Counted from the stretch's first letter, positions 25,967 to 34,305 are shown. The stretch is 50,093 bases of DNA from Acidobacteriota bacterium (GCA_003165465.1 PLUM01000018.1:21960-72052), one strand, 5' to 3'. The notes: generated by a model not told the origin, from the sequence alone. Translations and numbers: made by a program.

Positions 25967-26728
25967 CTACACAGCATTTTTTTGACTCTTACTGACGGGC
26001 TTGCGCATTTCCTTCTCATAGGCTTTCCTGAGGGGTTCGATGTCGTAAAGCGTAAGGTGACTTCCATCGGGATGGATAACTACAACAAACGATCCCCGAC
26101 CGACTGCAGGTGCGGCCTCGGCCGCAAATTTTGCCTCGCACACATTGAGGAGCACGCGCTTATAGGGATTATAGCGTGAATGTTTCTTGTTAAAGAGTGA
26201 ACCGAGAGCTGCGGTCTGCCCAGAACCGATCGCCCAGAAACCGGAAAGGTCGAAATATTCCACTTCGCCTTTGTCCTTTACCGTAAAAATATGGGGTATT
26301 TTTGCATTGTCGTACCCGAACACAAGAAAAGTCGCGTCAACTGAAGCAGTTGACATTTCAAGAAGTATCTTTTGAAAGTTCGGGCCTAGTGCAGGCCCGA
26401 TTTGATGGTAGTTTCGGAGAGTCATTCCGTAGGGCATAAGGATCTGCCCGATGCGGGCATGGAGTTGATCTCGGAAAGCTTGCTGGAAGTAATCTACGGT
26501 CGGCTTGAGTCCTTTGTCAGGAGACGCTGCAAGACTTGCGACAACCGATTGTAGAATTGGGGTGGCTGCCGATTGATTCCCGGCAGTCATAACGCACCAA
26601 TCGTTCGGCAGCGGACTTGCCTTGAGAGCCATTTTGTCACCCGACCAGTCGTCACTTGAAATCATCGTGTCGCAGATTCCAACGATGTATGTGTCGTTGC
26701 GCGCAAAGGAAGCCAAGCAGAGTGTCAC
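25967..26728 (-). CDS. Stand-alone proteasome/HslV-like Ntn-hydrolase
   Basis: 253 residues from GTG 26728, with GGAGA seven bases before it. Removal of Met would leave Thr at position 1 ('TLCLASFARNDTYIVG'), the nucleophile of proteasome-type Ntn-hydrolases. 'GICDTMISSDDWSGDKMALK' places Asp about 19 and Lys about 31-35, near the Asp17/Lys33 pair of that fold. 'FWAIGSGQTAALGSLF' is the typical strand/helix (AIGSG...AL) of HslV and beta subunits. Chains usually run 175-230 residues, so it is a little longer. No AAA+ partner (hslU, arc) lies nearby, unlike HslV. It could be a small peptidase or aminohydrolase of the Anbu-like kind. Fold likely, substrate unknown. Confidence 0.65.
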   Translation of the reverse strand: MTLCLASFARNDTYIVGICDTMISSDDWSGDKMALKASPLPNDWCVMTAGNQSAATPILQSVVASLAASPDKGLKPTVDYFQQAFRDQLHARIGQILMPYGMTLRNYHQIGPALGPNFQKILLEMSTASVDATFLVFGYDNAKIPHIFTVKDKGEVEYFDLSGFWAIGSGQTAALGSLFNKKHSRYNPYKRVLLNVCEAKFAAEAAPAVGRGSFVVVIHPDGSHLTLYDIEPLRKAYEKEMRKPVSKSQKNAV

Positions 26729-26804
26729 GTTTTATCTCCATCTATTGGATTGGGCCTTTAGCGTCGATCGTCTCCGAAGTAATCGATTGAAATGGATTCC
26801 TCTT

Positions 26805-27164
26805 TCAGCGAATCGTCCGAGAACTGCGTTTCTTTCCGACTTTCTTTTCAGAGCGGCCCCCGTCACGAAACGTAAGAACCTGAACCCTCCCAGTCGGGAA
26901 GAGAGCGGTCAACTCCAATTGGCCACCCATTGCTTGAATGACGTTCCGAAGCGTGCTCAGATACATGTCAGTTCTTCGTTCAATCTTGGAGATAGCTCCC
27001 TGATCGATTCCAAGCTTTTCGGCCAATTGCACCTGTGTAAGGTCTTGTGCCTCTCTAAGTTCTGCCAACGCCAGAGCCCTATATTCCGCGTCAACCCTCC
27101 CTTCAACACGCTTCTGTGCTTCAGGCGACATTGTCCGAAACAGTTTGTCAAATTTTTGTGCCAT
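26805..27164 (-). CDS. Xre-type antitoxin (HigA-like)
   Basis: 119-residue DNA-binding antitoxin. The helix-turn-helix 'LTQVQLAEKLGIDQGAISKI' with recognition helix and 'MYLSTLRNVIQAMGGQLELT' is standard for HigA partners of Gp49/DUF891 toxins. It should bind and neutralise the toxin and repress the shared promoter. GGAGG lies seven bases upstream. It is downstream of the toxin gene (29 bp), the usual toxin-first order of higBA. The toxin gene appears broken, so the antitoxin may now act alone, or protect against other copies. Confidence 0.8.
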   Translation of the reverse strand: MAQKFDKLFRTMSPEAQKRVEGRVDAEYRALALAELREAQDLTQVQLAEKLGIDQGAISKIERRTDMYLSTLRNVIQAMGGQLELTALFPTGRVQVLTFRDGGRSEKKVGKKRSSRTIR

Positions 27165-27193
27165 TGCCGTGTCTCCTCCCTTTCCACGGAATA

Positions 27194-27552
27194 TTAAATC
27201 AATCCTTCCTTTCTCAATTGTGCCAAGTGCTCTCCATACAGCTTGTCCGCCGCTGGAACTGCGGTCTTATACCATTTCTGGTCTGCCTTGCGTCCGCCTA
27301 GAAGAAGTATCGCCACTCGACGAGGATCGAAAGCAAAGAGAATACGGTACGGATCACCCCATGGACAATCCGGAGTTCCTTCATGTTCGGATACTTCGAC
27401 TGCTTCGCCAGTGAATCGGCATGCGGACGGCCGAGAGCAGGTCCGACCTTCTCAAGGAGTTTCACTATGACGGCGATGTCTTCTTGCTCGCCTTCCGAGA
27501 TTCGTCCCCACCAATCAGCAAACCTGTCGGTGTACTCGACGTCTCATGCCAT
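27194..27552 (-). pseudogene. HigB-like (Gp49/DUF891) toxin, nonsense codon and frameshift
   Basis: On the minus strand, ATG 27552 begins M-A-stop(TGA)-D-V-E, then 'YTDRFADWWGRISEGEQEDI', 'VKLLEKVGPALGRPHADSL', and 'NMKELRIVHG'. The frame then turns to nonsense. Adding one G in the CCCC run at 27357-27360 gives 'HGGDPYRILFAFDPRRVAIL', 'LLGGRKADQKWYKTAVPAAD' and 'LYGEHLAQLRKEGLI', ending TAA 27194: exactly the usual RNase toxin sequence of 119 residues. TGA at codon 3 stands where Trp (TGG) is usual. Two lesions make an active toxin unlikely, unless translation starts later. Confidence 0.75.
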
Positions 27553-27587
27553 GCATGGAATATGCCATAGAATACATATACTGTCAA
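27549..27587 (-). promoter_or_regulatory. Promoter and operator of the HigBA-like locus
   Basis: TTGACA (27582-27587) and CATATT (27559-27564) with a 17-base spacer, so transcripts would start at about 27552, the toxin ATG itself. The perfect palindrome CCATGCATGG (27549-27558) covers the start and is a likely antitoxin operator. Confidence 0.5.
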
Positions 27588-27675
27588 GAGGCAACTTACA
27601 GTTCCATTAAGGAATGTCAGGAAAGTTTGCAGGTTGGGCGCACGGATATGTGACACGAATTCCAGCCTGTGCCAC

Positions 27676-29550
27676 TCAATCCTGTTCGATCCGGATGCGC
27701 ACGGGCTTGCCGGGCTTGAGCATGGCGGCCTGTTCCTCGCTGATGTAGAAGCTGCTGCAATAGTAGCGGTCGGCGATGTGCGAGCCGGAGAACGTTTCGC
27801 GTTCGAGGGAAAACATAATCCTGTATTCGTGCCGCTTGTCCCAGCCCTGGCTGCGACTTTTTTCCAGCAGGTTGCCGGTCAGAACGGTTTCGAATTTCGG
27901 CTTCGCCTCGATTTTAGCTTCCGTCTTTGTGTCTGCCCGCGCTTCGGCCTTGAGCGCGGCGGCCAGAACGCGCGCAAATTCAGCGGAGTCCAAGCGACCG
28001 TCCTTCGCCTCAAGCGGGCGTGCTGGCGAATCCTCTGGCCGAGGGCGCCGTACCAGCGCCTCGACGTTCAGCGTCTCGGCCACTTCCTTCACCATGGCCG
28101 CGCCCACCACTCGATGCCCTCGCCGAAACGCCACGAGCAATGCATTGAAGCACAAATTGTTGATGGTTCGAGGAATGCCGCCGCTCGTCTCCGCGATTTC
28201 TTTCAAAGCGTCGCTCGTGAAAATGGTTTTGCCGCTCCAGCCAGACGCGCGCAGGCGATGCTCGACGTATTCGGCGGTTTCATTGGCGCTGAGCGGCTTC
28301 AAGTTGGCAAGCACGGCGACGCGCTGGCGAAGTTGCACGAGGCTGTCCTTCATGAGCGAATCGGCCAGCTGCGGCTGCCCGGCCAGAACGATTTGAATCA
28401 GCTTCGAGTGCGTCGTTTCAAAATCGGAAAGCAGGCGAATCGTTTCCAGCACCGGCTCCTTCAGGTTTTGTGCTTCGTCCACGATCAGCACGAATCGCTG
28501 CCCGCGCAGCATCTCTTCCAAGAGGGCCTGGTTCAATGCGCGGTGCATGGCCACGACGTCCATTCCCGTGTGGTCCACTTCCAATTCGTTCAGAATGTAG
28601 CTGAGCAGCTCGCTGGAGCTGCACTGCGTCTGAAACAGAAACACGACGCGCGCGGAATTGCTCAGCTCTTCCATCAACTTGTTCAGCAGCGTCGTCTTGC
28701 CCATGCCGGGCTCGGCCACGAGCATCATGAATCCACGGAAATGCTCGATGCCCTGTGTGAGCGACGTCAGCGCCTCGCGGTGCGACGGAGTGAAATACAG
28801 ATACGACGGATCCGGCGTGACGTCGAAAGGCTGCTGCTTCAGCCCGTGAAACCCCAGTATATCGGCCGTGGCCGGCGTCCCGTTCGTGGCGGGCAAAACT
28901 GGCGAAGCCGTCGCGGCACTTTCCTTCCTGCTCGACACGATGACTTCCCGAGTTTTCGATGAATCTCCATTGGCCGCGCCTGGATTCGGAGCGATGGAAT
29001 TCGCCTTTGCCGCGCGGTCCTCCACATTCTTCACATTCTTGATTTTCCACGTATTTCGCGAAAGATGTTCATTTCCATGTTTCTGAAACGGTTTCTGAAA
29101 CGGTTCCTGAAGCAGGGGCGTTGCCCCGGCCGCGGCTTGAACGGGAATTTCCGCCAGCTTGCCCGGCTGAACTTCCTCGAACGGAAATGGCGTGGAATCT
29201 ATTTTCATCTCGCCCGAAACGCGCGGGGCGCTGAAATCCACGGGCGTGGCCAATTGATTCGCGGGGATTTCCGGCGCCTGGTTGGTCGCCGGATCACGAG
29301 GCGCGGATTCAGGGCTGGCACTGAAAAAAAAACTGGAATTCCTGCTCGCCGTCAACGATCCCGAAAAGCCTTGCGCCGATTGGTTCCTCGGCGCGGGCCG
29401 GATCGCACCGCGCGATGGCGAAACATAAAACGCGTACGGATATCGAGTCGCCATTTTCCTGTACTTTACCGATAGAACCAACAGCCCGAAGAGAAACATG
29501 GCGGTTCCAGACGCGGCGACCGTTGTGCTTTCGGGAGTGAAGAAGTGCAT
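27676..29550 (-). CDS. Membrane-anchored ExeA-type AAA ATPase
   Basis: 624 residues from ATG 29550 (GGAGGG seven bases before). An N-terminal membrane helix ('TAMFLFGLLVLSVKYR') and a long Pro/Ala-rich linker come first. The ATPase core follows: 'FHGLKQQPFDVTPDPSYLYF' (ExeA entry motif), Walker A 'VAEPGMGKTTLLNKL', Walker B 'RFVLIVDEAQNL' and 'QIVLAGQPQLADSL'. ExeA-like proteins assemble secretion channels or regulate exopolysaccharide (XrtA/PrsD-type) systems. The Lys/Glu-rich C-terminal part is unusual. It stands alone, facing away from gatCA. A second, shorter member sits in the EPS locus at 40887. Confidence 0.82.
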   Translation of the reverse strand: MHFFTPESTTVAASGTAMFLFGLLVLSVKYRKMATRYPYAFYVSPSRGAIRPAPRNQSAQGFSGSLTASRNSSFFFSASPESAPRDPATNQAPEIPANQLATPVDFSAPRVSGEMKIDSTPFPFEEVQPGKLAEIPVQAAAGATPLLQEPFQKPFQKHGNEHLSRNTWKIKNVKNVEDRAAKANSIAPNPGAANGDSSKTREVIVSSRKESAATASPVLPATNGTPATADILGFHGLKQQPFDVTPDPSYLYFTPSHREALTSLTQGIEHFRGFMMLVAEPGMGKTTLLNKLMEELSNSARVVFLFQTQCSSSELLSYILNELEVDHTGMDVVAMHRALNQALLEEMLRGQRFVLIVDEAQNLKEPVLETIRLLSDFETTHSKLIQIVLAGQPQLADSLMKDSLVQLRQRVAVLANLKPLSANETAEYVEHRLRASGWSGKTIFTSDALKEIAETSGGIPRTINNLCFNALLVAFRRGHRVVGAAMVKEVAETLNVEALVRRPRPEDSPARPLEAKDGRLDSAEFARVLAAALKAEARADTKTEAKIEAKPKFETVLTGNLLEKSRSQGWDKRHEYRIMFSLERETFSGSHIADRYYCSSFYISEEQAAMLKPGKPVRIRIEQD

Positions 29551-29925
29551 AATTGGTCCCTCCAAATATTTCAAATCGGTTAAGGGCTGCTTCTACAATC
29601 GGCCGTCGGAATCCATCTGCCGGCCTCAACTGCCCAAGGACTCACTCGCGCCATGCGGCGGCGCGACACATTCGATTACTGTTCAATTGTAGACACCCTC
29701 CCTAAAATGACCGATAGGAGAGCCGCATCATTTTTCTTGGTCCCAGGGTACTAGGACTAGGTCAAATGGCTCTCCGTAGTTAGTAGCGCGGGCTTGAGCC
29801 TGCTGGGGTTAGTCCGGGCAAGCATCAAACCCCGCAGGCTGAACCCTGCGCTACAGGGTGTGCCCGCCCGGGCGCGGCGCTTGTGCTAGAATCTTGCACT
29901 TGAATCCAAAGGGCCGGGCAAAGCA
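29551..29925. other. Divergent gap with one repeat element
   Basis: 375 bp between the ExeA-type gene (minus) and gatC (plus). The only structure I see is the inverted repeat at 29783-29854. The rest must hold both promoters, but no clear -35/-10 pair stands out. Confidence 0.4.
29783..29854. repeat. Inverted-repeat element, 'GTAGCGCGGGCTTGAGCCTG' type
   Basis: Left arm from 29783 and right arm ending 29854 (CGCAGGCTGAACCCTGCGCTAC), with a short centre. Related to 23124-23245. Confidence 0.75.
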
Positions 29926-30225
29926 ATGAAAATCAGCAGAGAAGACGTGTTAAAAGTGGCGGCTCTGGCGAATCTGGAGCTGACCGGCGCCGAGGTCGAT
30001 ACCTGCCGCGGCCATCTCGACGATATCCTCACCTACATTGACAAGCTAAACGAGCTGGACACTTCGGGCGTCGAGCCCCTCACGCAGGTGGTTGCGGCAT
30101 CGACCGACGATTCCGCGCTGCGCGACGACGTCGTCGAGCGCGCCGACATCATCGCCGAAGTCCTTCAGGGCGCGCCCGATCCCGAGGCCCCCTATTTCCG
30201 CGTTCCCCGGGTGATCGAAAAGTGA
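29926..30225 (+). CDS. gatC: Asp-tRNA(Asn)/Glu-tRNA(Gln) amidotransferase subunit C
   Basis: 99-residue scaffold subunit of GatCAB, which converts Glu-tRNA(Gln) and Asp-tRNA(Asn) to the amide forms. 'ISREDVLKVAALANLELTGA', 'GHLDDILTYIDKLNELDTSG', 'VEPLTQVVAASTDDSALRDD' and 'APYFRVPRVIEK' are the usual segments. The gene ends inside an 11-bp tandem repeat, and gatA starts 29 bp later in the same repeat. gatB is not in the window. Confidence 0.93.
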   Translation: MKISREDVLKVAALANLELTGAEVDTCRGHLDDILTYIDKLNELDTSGVEPLTQVVAASTDDSALRDDVVERADIIAEVLQGAPDPEAPYFRVPRVIEK

Positions 30226-30254
30226 TCGAAAAGTGATCGAAAAGTGAACGAAAA
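30211..30254 (+). repeat. 11-bp tandem repeat joining gatC and gatA
   Basis: Four units: GTGATCGAAAA three times, then GTGAACGAAAA (30211-30254), followed by the GTG of gatA. The first unit codes for the last residues of gatC and its stop lies in the second. Because 11 is not a multiple of three, a copy change would shift gatC's tail. Confidence 0.85.
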
Positions 30255-31700
30255 GTGAGCACTCCTACCACATGGACGATCCCCGATGTCCGCGCATCGC
30301 TCGATGCCCGAAAAATCTCCGCGCGCGAACTGGTGAAAGAGTTTTACGCGCGCATCGAGCGGCGCAACGCCGAACTTAACATTTATCTCGCCCTCTCGCC
30401 CGACCGAGCCTATGCCCAGGCCGACAAGATCGACGCCGCCATTGCGGCGGGCGACGCGCTTCCGGCGCTGGCCGGCGTCCCCATCGCGGTGAAGGATGTC
30501 ATCAGCACGCATGGCGTGCCCACAACCTGCGGCTCGCGCATCCTGGAGGGCTACAGGCCTCCGTACGATGCCACGGCCGTCACGCTCCTCGAACGCGCTG
30601 GAGCCATCATCCTGGGCAAAACGAACTGCGATGAATTTGCGATGGGGAGTTCGAACGAGAATTCCGCCTACGGCCCGGTGCGCAACCCTGTAGCGCCCGA
30701 TCACGTGCCCGGAGGATCGAGCGGAGGCTCGGCCGCGGCCGTGGCCGCGCATCTCGCCGTAGCCTCGCTCGGCACCGATACTGGCGGATCGATCCGCCAG
30801 CCTGGCTCGTTCTGCGGCATCCCCGCGCTGAACCCCAGCTATGGCCGCGTGTCGCGTTACGGCCTGATCGCCTATGCCTCGTCGCTGGACCGCATTGGCC
30901 CCTTGGCGCACACCGTGCGCGATGCCGCCACCGTCATGTCCGTCATCGCCGGACGCGACCCGCGTGATGCGACCTCGTCGCCCGCGCCCGTGCCCGATTA
31001 CGCTGCCGGCCTCTCGCGGCCCCTGCACGGCCTGCGCATCGGCATCCCCGACGACTATTTCGGCGAGGGAATCGATCCCGAAGTGCGCAAGAAAATCGAG
31101 TCGGGCATCGCGCTCCTGGAAAAGCTCGGGTGCAAGCGCGTCTCCATCCGCATGCCTCACACGGAATACGCCATCGCGGCCTACTACATCATCGCCACGG
31201 CCGAGGCGAGTTCCAATCTGGCCCGCTACGACGGTGTACGGTTTGGCCCGCGCGTTCCGGGCGCAACGCTCATCGAGATGTATCAAAAGACGCGCGGCCG
31301 CGGCTTCGGCGCCGAAGTGAAGCGGCGCATCGTGCTGGGCACTTACGTCCTTTCGGCGGGCTATTACGACGCCTATTACCTGAAGGGACAAAAAGTTCGC
31401 GCGCTGATCGCGCGGGATTTCCGCGAAGCGTTCGAAAAAGTCGATGCCATCGTAACGCCCACGTCGCCCGTTCCGGCCTTTCGGCTGGGCGAGCGAACGG
31501 CCAACCCGCTACAAATGTATCTTGCTGATATATATACGGTTACAGGATCTCTGGCGGGAGTGCCGGGCATCTCCATCCCCTCTGGAAGAACATCCGCAGG
31601 GCTTCCCGTCGGCCTGCAGATTTACGGGCCCGCCTTTGGCGAGGATCGCGTGCTACACATGGCTCACGCGTTTGAGCACGCCGGAGGAGCGGCGCTGTAG
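30255..31700 (+). CDS. gatA: Glutamyl-tRNA(Gln)/aspartyl-tRNA(Asn) amidotransferase subunit A
   Basis: 481-residue amidase subunit that frees ammonia from glutamine for the amidation. Amidase-signature triad: Lys in '[12 protein letters not shown]', the cis-Ser and nucleophile Ser in '[20 protein letters not shown]' and '[17 protein letters not shown]'. '[18 protein letters not shown]' is the standard entry to the active site, and '[20 protein letters not shown]' the C-terminal strand. GTG 30255 is the start; the tandem repeat upstream gives only a weak AAAAG as ribosome binding site, so it may be translated by coupling with gatC. Confidence 0.95.
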   Translation: MSTPTTWTIPDVRASLDARKISARELVKEFYARIERRNAELNIYLALSPDRAYAQADKIDAAIAAGDALPALAGVPIAVKDVISTHGVPTTCGSRILEGYRPPYDATAVTLLERAGAIILGKTNCDEFAMGSSNENSAYGPVRNPVAPDHVPGGSSGGSAAAVAAHLAVASLGTDTGGSIRQPGSFCGIPALNPSYGRVSRYGLIAYASSLDRIGPLAHTVRDAATVMSVIAGRDPRDATSSPAPVPDYAAGLSRPLHGLRIGIPDDYFGEGIDPEVRKKIESGIALLEKLGCKRVSIRMPHTEYAIAAYYIIATAEASSNLARYDGVRFGPRVPGATLIEMYQKTRGRGFGAEVKRRIVLGTYVLSAGYYDAYYLKGQKVRALIARDFREAFEKVDAIVTPTSPVPAFRLGERTANPLQMYLADIYTVTGSLAGVPGISIPSGRTSAGLPVGLQIYGPAFGEDRVLHMAHAFEHAGGAAL

Positions 31701-31716
31701 CGCCCGCCTTCAGTGC

Positions 31717-31770
31717 CTGTGTGGCAACTGGCAAATCTTTGTAGGGCACGGCTTCAGCCGTGGCATGTAG
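31717..31770. repeat. Repeat element 'TTTGTAGGGCACGGCTTCAGCCGTG', copy A
   Basis: CTGTGTGGCAACTGGC..., then a GTAGGGCACGGC-TTCA-GCCGTG hairpin. Its reverse complement, with a few changes, occurs at 47526-47577. The two share about 40 bp, clearly more than the hairpin alone. Confidence 0.65.
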
Positions 31771-32196
31771 CGTGAGGAATCCGTGAGGATTTAGCCGCTG
31801 GCCATTTCGGAGTCGAGTTGCCGCGTAAGCTCTTCAGGCGGGCACTGCCGATTCAGATACATGCTCGCGGGAAGACGAGCTCGACAACTCAGCCGCATCA
31901 ACCGGCAACGCTAAATCGTAAACTGTCCCAAAAATGAAAAACGTGCCGCAAAGCGGTACAAAAAAGCATACTTTTACCTACTGGATTTTGGAACCCCACT
32001 CCCCCTCAAGTTTTTCCGCCACGATAATTTTCCACTAAAGCTTTTTGTTTGTTTTCAATGCGAATTCACCAGCGAGAGGAGACGCGGGATCCTGGTGATG
32101 GCATGACTATTGCTGGGAAACGTAACGGCTTTGTTCCACAACGTTTGCTCTGACGGAGCCACAGCGCTCGGCGCGCTCAGCGAGGAATGCCAGACC
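31771..32196. other. Intergenic stretch without a supportable gene
   Basis: Part (31920-32050) is AT-rich with A- and T-runs (e.g. AAAAATGAAAAACG and TTTTTGTTTG), the kind of sequence found in promoter regions. I see no convincing -35/-10 or open frame. It precedes the small protein at 32197. Confidence 0.35.
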
Positions 32197-32415
32197 ATGA
32201 TCACCGTCAAGTCCACTCAAAAGATTTTCACGGAAGATGAAATCTCGCGCCTGACTGGAATTTGCGCCGAGCACCTGCACGCCGTCGCTCGCAGCAAGCA
32301 CCTCGGCTCCATCGTGCGCGCCGCCGAAGCCGCCGGAGACCATGCCGAACGCTGGCTGTTCACAAACGCGGACCTGAGCGTCCTCACCACCCTGTTTCCC
32401 CGCTGCCAGCACTAG
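32197..32415 (+). CDS. Conserved small protein, HTH-like
   Basis: 72 residues, chosen from ATG 32197 because 'MITVKSTQKIFTEDEISRLT' opens well there; the in-frame sequence upstream does not look coding. The helix pattern 'DEISRLTGICAEHLHAVARS' followed by 'GSIVRAAEAAGDHAERWLFT' resembles a MerR-like or short helix-turn-helix ('FTxxEIxRLTGI...'). Cys, His and Trp are present, but no metal motif is clear. A short purine stretch (GAGGA) lies 11 bases upstream. I recall very similar small proteins in Acidobacteria, but no known function. It may be a regulator or a protein-binding unit. Confidence 0.55.
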   Translation: MITVKSTQKIFTEDEISRLTGICAEHLHAVARSKHLGSIVRAAEAAGDHAERWLFTNADLSVLTTLFPRCQH

Positions 32416-32463
32416 GCGCGCGTTTTTTGACGCAAAACATCCAAACAGCGGAACTCCGATTTT

Positions 32464-32546
32464 AGTGGCACAGGCTTCAGCCTGTGTTCTTTTGCCTTTA
32501 GTTTGCCGCAAATCAAAAACCACACGGCTGAAGACCCTGTGCCACT
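32464..32546. repeat. Inverted-repeat element, 'CACAGGCTTCAGCCTGTG' family, copy 3
   Basis: Left arm intact; right arm changed by small indels (CACACGGCTGAAGACCCTGTG). The spacer matches copy 2 (15580-15660) almost base for base, showing recent common origin. Confidence 0.8.
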
Positions 32547-32663
32547 TTTCCCCCTACCGTTGCGCACCGCGCCCTGGAGCGTTATCCTCGATCCCATACG
32601 AAAAAACCTGCAGGACCTTTGCGGCATCCTAAACCCTGTGCAGAAAGCGGGCAATTCGCGGAC

Positions 32664-33599
32664 ATGAAAACACTCCCGGCGCAACTCGCAGTCTTCTTCG
32701 CGGCGTTTCTTGCCATGCTGGCCTGCCTTTCGGGCGCGACGGCCAACGCTCGATTCTCCGCGCAACAGGGCAGCGATTCACAAACAAAAACTCCTGCCGC
32801 GTCAAAAGAGATCCCCGTTACCCTGCCCAAGGGCAAAAAACTATTCCTGATGGACGGCACATTTCAACTTGCGCGCGAATACACCGTGGATGGCGACCGC
32901 GTGCGTTACTGGAGCGTCGAGCGCTCGCTGTGGGAGGAAATTCCCGCGAATCTGGTGGACTGGGACGCCACGCACAAAGGCGAGGCCGAGCAGGCTGCCC
33001 AGGACGCGGAACTCAAGGCGAAAATCCGCGCGTCCGCACTAGCCCAGCGCACCAAGGACATTGACGTCGACCGCAGCCTGGAGATCAAGCCGGGACTGTT
33101 TCTGCCGGACGCCGCGGGATTCTACGCGCTCGACCGCGACAAACGCATTCGCGAAATGAAGCAGAGCCAGGCGGTGACCAAAACATCCGCGAGCCGGGAA
33201 GTCGAAAGAATCATGAGCGGCGTGCCGCTGATTCCCGGCAAAAAAACAATGGAAATTCCCGGCGAGCGCGCAGCCATGCGCCTCACCACGGCGGAGCCGG
33301 AATTCTTCATGCGCCCGGTCGACCGCCGCGAGCCCCGGTTTCGCCTACTGCGCGCGCAAATCAAGGGAAACCACCGCCTGATCGACAGCATCAGCATCCA
33401 CTTCACCGGCGAGGAATCCCACAAGACCACCGACATCGAGATTCAAACCTGGACTCCCGCCACCGGCGTCTTCCGCTACACCCTCGACCAGCGCCTGGAG
33501 CCCGGCGAATACGTTTTCGTAGAAATGACCGACGAAGGCATCAACGGCTACGTCTGGGATTTCGGCATCGATGCGCCGGCAACAAAACCGCAAAAATAG
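32664..33599 (+). CDS. Exported hypothetical protein
   Basis: 311 residues from ATG 32664; the frame is open 15 codons earlier, but a signal peptide ('QLAVFFAAFLAMLACLSGAT') starts here. The mature part begins with 'KEIPVTLPKGKKLFLMDGTF' and 'LAREYTVDGDRVRYWSVERS', then a long charged helix ('AEQAAQDAELKAKIRAS'), and ends in a beta-rich domain with 'HRLIDSISIHFTGEESHKTT', 'YTLDQRLEPGEYVFVEMTDE' and 'NGYVWDFGID'. The last part looks like an Ig-like or jelly-roll domain. Probably periplasmic or outer-membrane attached. No known function or close context. Confidence 0.65.
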   Translation: MKTLPAQLAVFFAAFLAMLACLSGATANARFSAQQGSDSQTKTPAASKEIPVTLPKGKKLFLMDGTFQLAREYTVDGDRVRYWSVERSLWEEIPANLVDWDATHKGEAEQAAQDAELKAKIRASALAQRTKDIDVDRSLEIKPGLFLPDAAGFYALDRDKRIREMKQSQAVTKTSASREVERIMSGVPLIPGKKTMEIPGERAAMRLTTAEPEFFMRPVDRREPRFRLLRAQIKGNHRLIDSISIHFTGEESHKTTDIEIQTWTPATGVFRYTLDQRLEPGEYVFVEMTDEGINGYVWDFGIDAPATKPQK

Positions 33600-33621
33600 G
33601 ATTCAAATTAGGTTCGCTGGA

Positions 33622-33933
33622 TTACGCGCTGAGTAGTGCCCGAGGGTTCTTCTTCGCGATTGCCAGCAGTTTCAGCGCGGCGTGCTGCGGGCGGCGCGTG
33701 CCCTGCTCCCAACTGCGGACGGCATTCGGGCTGACATTTAGATAGATGGCAAACAACGTCTGGCTGGCCTTGAGCGACATCCGAATCCGGCGGATATCCG
33801 CTGGGGCGATCCTCTTCGGCGGCGCCGGAAGCTCGGTTACGCGCAGATCGGTTCGCTTGCCAAGGCGGTAATCGCGCACATCCTCCAAAGCTTCCTTTAG
33901 TTCGTTGAAAATCTTTACGCGCTTCCTTGCCAT
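33622..33933 (-). CDS. Xre-type antitoxin of a second toxin-antitoxin locus
   Basis: 103 residues with C-terminal helix-turn-helix 'ASQTLFAIYLNVSPNAVRSW' and 'EQGTRRPQHAALKLLAIAKK'. This is the HigA-like antitoxin whose N-terminus is helical and basic. It should neutralise the toxin encoded just upstream (11 bp) and repress the locus by binding the palindrome at 34285-34305. GGAGAG precedes its ATG. It is intact although the toxin is not. Confidence 0.8.
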   Translation of the reverse strand: MARKRVKIFNELKEALEDVRDYRLGKRTDLRVTELPAPPKRIAPADIRRIRMSLKASQTLFAIYLNVSPNAVRSWEQGTRRPQHAALKLLAIAKKNPRALLSA

Positions 33934-33944
33934 GTTGACTCTCC

Positions 33945-34276
33945 CTATCGCTCGCTTGCAGCGGCCAAATCGCGAAGCAGCTTTCGCTGCTCGGGGTCGA
34001 GGTCTTCCTGCTCGCCTTTATCGAACAGATAGAGCAAGTAAATCTCCCGATCGGACACAAAATATATGACAAATACCGGAATCCGCCACGCTTGCCCTTG
34101 CCGCGCCGGGGACCGGCGGCCCGTGCCTTGCGGATGCCGCCCAAACCTTGCACGACGCGCCCGCGCTCCGGATTGTCCAGTAAATCGGACTGAATGGCGC
34201 TTAACACTTCCGCCGAGGCATCACTGCCTAAAGCCAGGAGGCGGCGGCTGAATATGCGCGATTCAATGAATACCAC
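33945..34276 (-). pseudogene. RelE/HigB-type toxin, frameshifted
   Basis: The minus-strand frame from GTG 34276 (or ATG 34303) codes for 'VVFIESRIFSRRLLALGSDA', 'IQSDLLDNPERGRVVQGLGG', 'IRKARAAGPRRGKGKRGGFR' and then goes wrong. Adding one T to the TTT run (AAA 34071-34073 on plus) gives 'RYFVIYFVSDREIYLLYLFD', 'KGEQEDLDPEQRKLLRDLAA' and stop TAG 33945, the normal end of this toxin family (about 110 residues). GTG 34276 is favoured because the palindrome at 34285-34305 overlaps the earlier ATG. Without the shift, translation reads on into a non-homologous tail as far as 33608. Confidence 0.7.
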
Positions 34277-34284
34277 AATGAGAT

Positions 34285-34305
34285 ATATACCACGGCGTGG
34301 CATAT
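34285..34305. promoter_or_regulatory. Operator-like palindrome of the second toxin-antitoxin locus
   Basis: ATATACCACG-G-CGTGGCATAT, matching its reverse complement at 9 of 10 arm positions. It lies just upstream of the toxin's GTG, where autoregulating antitoxins bind. Confidence 0.6.

Noticed and set aside
27357..27360. Programmed frameshifting in the HigB-like toxin
   Set aside because: No slippery heptamer or downstream structure is evident, and a second lesion (TGA at codon 3) is also present.
33608..34303. 231-codon minus-strand frame running through toxin and antitoxin
   Set aside because: After residue about 78 it leaves the toxin reading and is the antitoxin in a wrong frame; better explained as a frameshifted toxin plus a separate antitoxin.
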